The notes under the pieces: model-generated
Seen by the model: the letters and a program-made list of their open reading frames with translations, nothing else
The model's database searches: none
What the model was told of the DNA's origin: nothing
Assembly: GCA_027080405.1 (NCBI GenBank)
Contig: JALWSL010000083.1
Location: forward strand, 1-8,637
DNA length: 8,637 nt
Direction of reading: 5' to 3'
DNA from: Planctomycetaceae bacterium
Lineage (GTDB): Bacteria; Planctomycetota; Planctomycetia; Planctomycetales; Planctomycetaceae
In this document: one piece after another, positions 6,821 to 8,637 of the stretch
Layout of the letters: each line of letters starts with the position of its first letter
Position numbering within the stretch: position 1 is the stretch's first letter
Translations under genes and position numbers: made by a program

Positions 6821-8637
6821 TCAGTTTTCCTGTTCAGGCAGTTGCAGGCGGGGAGGAGGTTGTGTGAGCGGCGGGCGGATGTTGGCCGGGCCGGCCTCCA
6901 ATGCCTTGATGAAACCCTGTAGCGCCCCGTTGACCCCATCCGTTACACCATCCTGAACGTTGATAATCGGATAGTCAATCGTTCCGGTCACATCGACAAT
7001 AAACATCACCGGTAAAATCCTCTCCAATCCTGTCAGAACCTGCGACACAACATTAATTCGACTTTTGCGAGGTCGGCGGGAAACAAAATCGAGGTCGATC
7101 GTGCGATCAAAACGGATGTAGCCTTTTCCCAGCAGACTGATACTGTCACCGAGTAGTCCAATTTCATCGAAGATCAGTTTTTCATCCTGCACGCGGTACT
7201 TCGCATACGCTTTGTGGAAGGCGGAGCCATCAGCCGGAGTGAACTTGAGTTTCTGAATCATCTGAAGAATCACGGGCAATTCATAAAGTGCGGCCGGACT
7301 GATTTGCAATTCTCCACTTCCAACCATGTGACGCGTCGAGACAATATCGCCGGCCAGATCGATGTATCCATTTATCTCTCCCCGGATGTTCGCCTGCCCA
7401 TATTTATTTTGAATGGCCCACTGTTCGAGATCAGCCCGGGAAAGTTTGCACCGCAACCAATAGGGCATCGTTTTCGTGCGACGGGCCATCAAATCGAGAA
7501 ACAGTTCTCCTCCGAAGATGTGCCCCGCCACGCGTTCCTGTCGGGAAATTGTTTTCCATTCCTGATCCGGGTCTCCGGTATCGAACATTTTTTCCGAGCC
7601 AACAACAATGCGTTCTTTATCAATGAAAAACGGCCCCTTGACATCAGAAATGTGATATCCGCTAACCCAGCAGGAATCCAACGCCATTTTTCCGTCGGAA
7701 ATGGTGGCCACTCCATCCCGATCAAGTGCCCCGGTCATCTCGATCGTCCCACTGACTTTGCCGATCTGGAGTCCCAGAAATATATCCACCTGATTCAAAA
7801 CAACCGAACCGTCCCAGGCCGCCGTGACAACCTTTCCCTGGTGATCTCCCTTGAACTCGACTTTTCCCGATACCGAAACGGGGGCTTCAATCTTCATCGA
7901 TTCCAACAGACTGCGGAAATCATCAGGCAATGCCGCCTTGAATTCGTGATCGGGGGAAAGATCATCGACTACCAGTTGATCGAATTTCAATTGCCAATAA
8001 TCCGGGTGAGTGCTGAATGAACCGTCCGCTTCAATGTGGGAGAGATCATGCACCGCCTTGAGATTTTCAAAACGAACCGCTCCCTCCCGACTCACCCGCA
8101 CGGTTGCATCAAGCTGTGAAATCCGCCAGGGAAAAGCCGTCGGTTTCAGTTCGCATCGATTCAATTTCATCCACGGAATTTCAACCTGCAGCGCACTTTC
8201 TTCCTTACCGATCAAGCCATCAATTTCAACGGTGACATCAAACTCACCCCGTGGTCGCAGGTTGTCCCAGACTTGTGACACTTCCGCGCTGGCAACCCGG
8301 CAGGCAAGTCGTAAATTCTGATCGAAATTCGCCTGTTTGGCCGACGTCGTCAGTTTCAACCGCCACTGATCTCCCTGCGGTGTGACAGCCCCGAAGGCGT
8401 TCAATTGCGTCTTGCCGTGCTTTCCGGAAATTCGCGTAAACTGCCACCCTTGTTCATCGCAGGAAACATGCCCCTGTGCCTGATTGATCGCCAGAGGAAA
8501 ATCCCGAACGCGCATGGAAACATCGTTGAGATCCGCTTCGAGCCGCAAAATCGCTTTATTCCTGATGGAAAGTTTTCGCAAAATGGTGCAATGAATGGAA
8601 CTGGCCATCCCCTGCAAATTGAGTTCCTCCAGGACAG
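6821..8637 (-). CDS. AsmA-like envelope protein, C-terminal part (N terminus outside window)
   Basis: About 604 C-terminal residues are visible. The frame stays open to the window edge, with VLEELN preceding the TTG at 8617, so the true start lies beyond 8637 and that TTG should not be taken as the start. The visible part alternates short beta strands rich in glycine and aspartate with few cysteines, as in the beta-rich AsmA/TamB/YhdP superfamily. The last third fits an AsmA-type C-terminal domain: VGSGELQISPAALYELPVIL, then KAYAKYRVQDEKLIFDEIGL, SISLLGKGYIRFDRTIDLDF and VDVTGTIDYPIINV, followed by a short proline-rich tail (PPLTQPPPRLQLPEQEN). Proteins of this superfamily sit in the envelope, usually anchored by an N-terminal membrane helix, and several help move phospholipid between membranes. 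That role is inferred here from the family and is not shown by the sequence. The fold call rests on pattern, so a different repetitive beta-rich envelope protein remains possible. Confidence 0.75.
   Translation of the reverse strand, partial: VLEELNLQGMASSIHCTILRKLSIRNKAILRLEADLNDVSMRVRDFPLAINQAQGHVSCDEQGWQFTRISGKHGKTQLNAFGAVTPQGDQWRLKLTTSAKQANFDQNLRLACRVASAEVSQVWDNLRPRGEFDVTVEIDGLIGKEESALQVEIPWMKLNRCELKPTAFPWRISQLDATVRVSREGAVRFENLKAVHDLSHIEADGSFSTHPDYWQLKFDQLVVDDLSPDHEFKAALPDDFRSLLESMKIEAPVSVSGKVEFKGDHQGKVVTAAWDGSVVLNQVDIFLGLQIGKVSGTIEMTGALDRDGVATISDGKMALDSCWVSGYHISDVKGPFFIDKERIVVGSEKMFDTGDPDQEWKTISRQERVAGHIFGGELFLDLMARRTKTMPYWLRCKLSRADLEQWAIQNKYGQANIRGEINGYIDLAGDIVSTRHMVGSGELQISPAALYELPVILQMIQKLKFTPADGSAFHKAYAKYRVQDEKLIFDEIGLLGDSISLLGKGYIRFDRTIDLDFVSRRPRKSRINVVSQVLTGLERILPVMFIVDVTGTIDYPIINVQDGVTDGVNGALQGFIKALEAGPANIRPPLTQPPPRLQLPEQEN

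Noticed and set aside
7214..8020. 268-codon open frame on the + strand
   Set aside because: It lies wholly antisense to the AsmA-like gene, shows no recognisable domain and has no ribosome-binding site of note. The minus-strand frame has coherent family motifs.

Overview
The window most likely comes from a member of the phylum Planctomycetota. The main evidence is the 1040-residue protein in the centre. It carries the PSCyt1, DUF1549 (PSCyt2) and DUF1553 (PSD1) domains that are expanded almost exclusively in planctomycetes and their close relatives. The moderate base composition and a long AsmA-like protein are compatible with this. I cannot name a genus from sequence reading alone.

Layout from left to right. 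Positions 1-135 are a short leader region containing a possible 23-codon ORF behind a strong Shine-Dalgarno sequence. A small 85-residue protein of unknown function (136-393, +) ends 24 bases from the end of a convergent purine-biosynthesis gene (418-3354, -). That gene encodes the synthetase part of FGAM synthase with two PurS-like units fused to its N terminus and no glutaminase domain. A 254-base divergent intergenic region follows and should hold promoters for both flanking genes. Next is the planctomycete cytochrome-type protein (3609-6731, +), with a signal peptide, two CxxCH motifs, a discoidin-like insert and a coiled coil. An 89-base convergent gap with a GC-containing hairpin separates it from an AsmA-like envelope protein (6821 to the window edge, -), whose N terminus lies outside the window.

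The genes do not form an operon: the four coding regions alternate in strand (+, -, +, -), so each is probably transcribed alone or with genes outside the window. The purine gene is cytoplasmic housekeeping. The two large proteins on its right are predicted to act in the cell envelope, but nothing in the sequence links their functions. I saw no RNA gene, CRISPR array, insertion sequence, phage gene or other sign of a mobile or defence system. The window reads as ordinary chromosomal backbone with a few architectural points of interest, chiefly the tandem PurS fusion and the unpartnered PSCyt protein.
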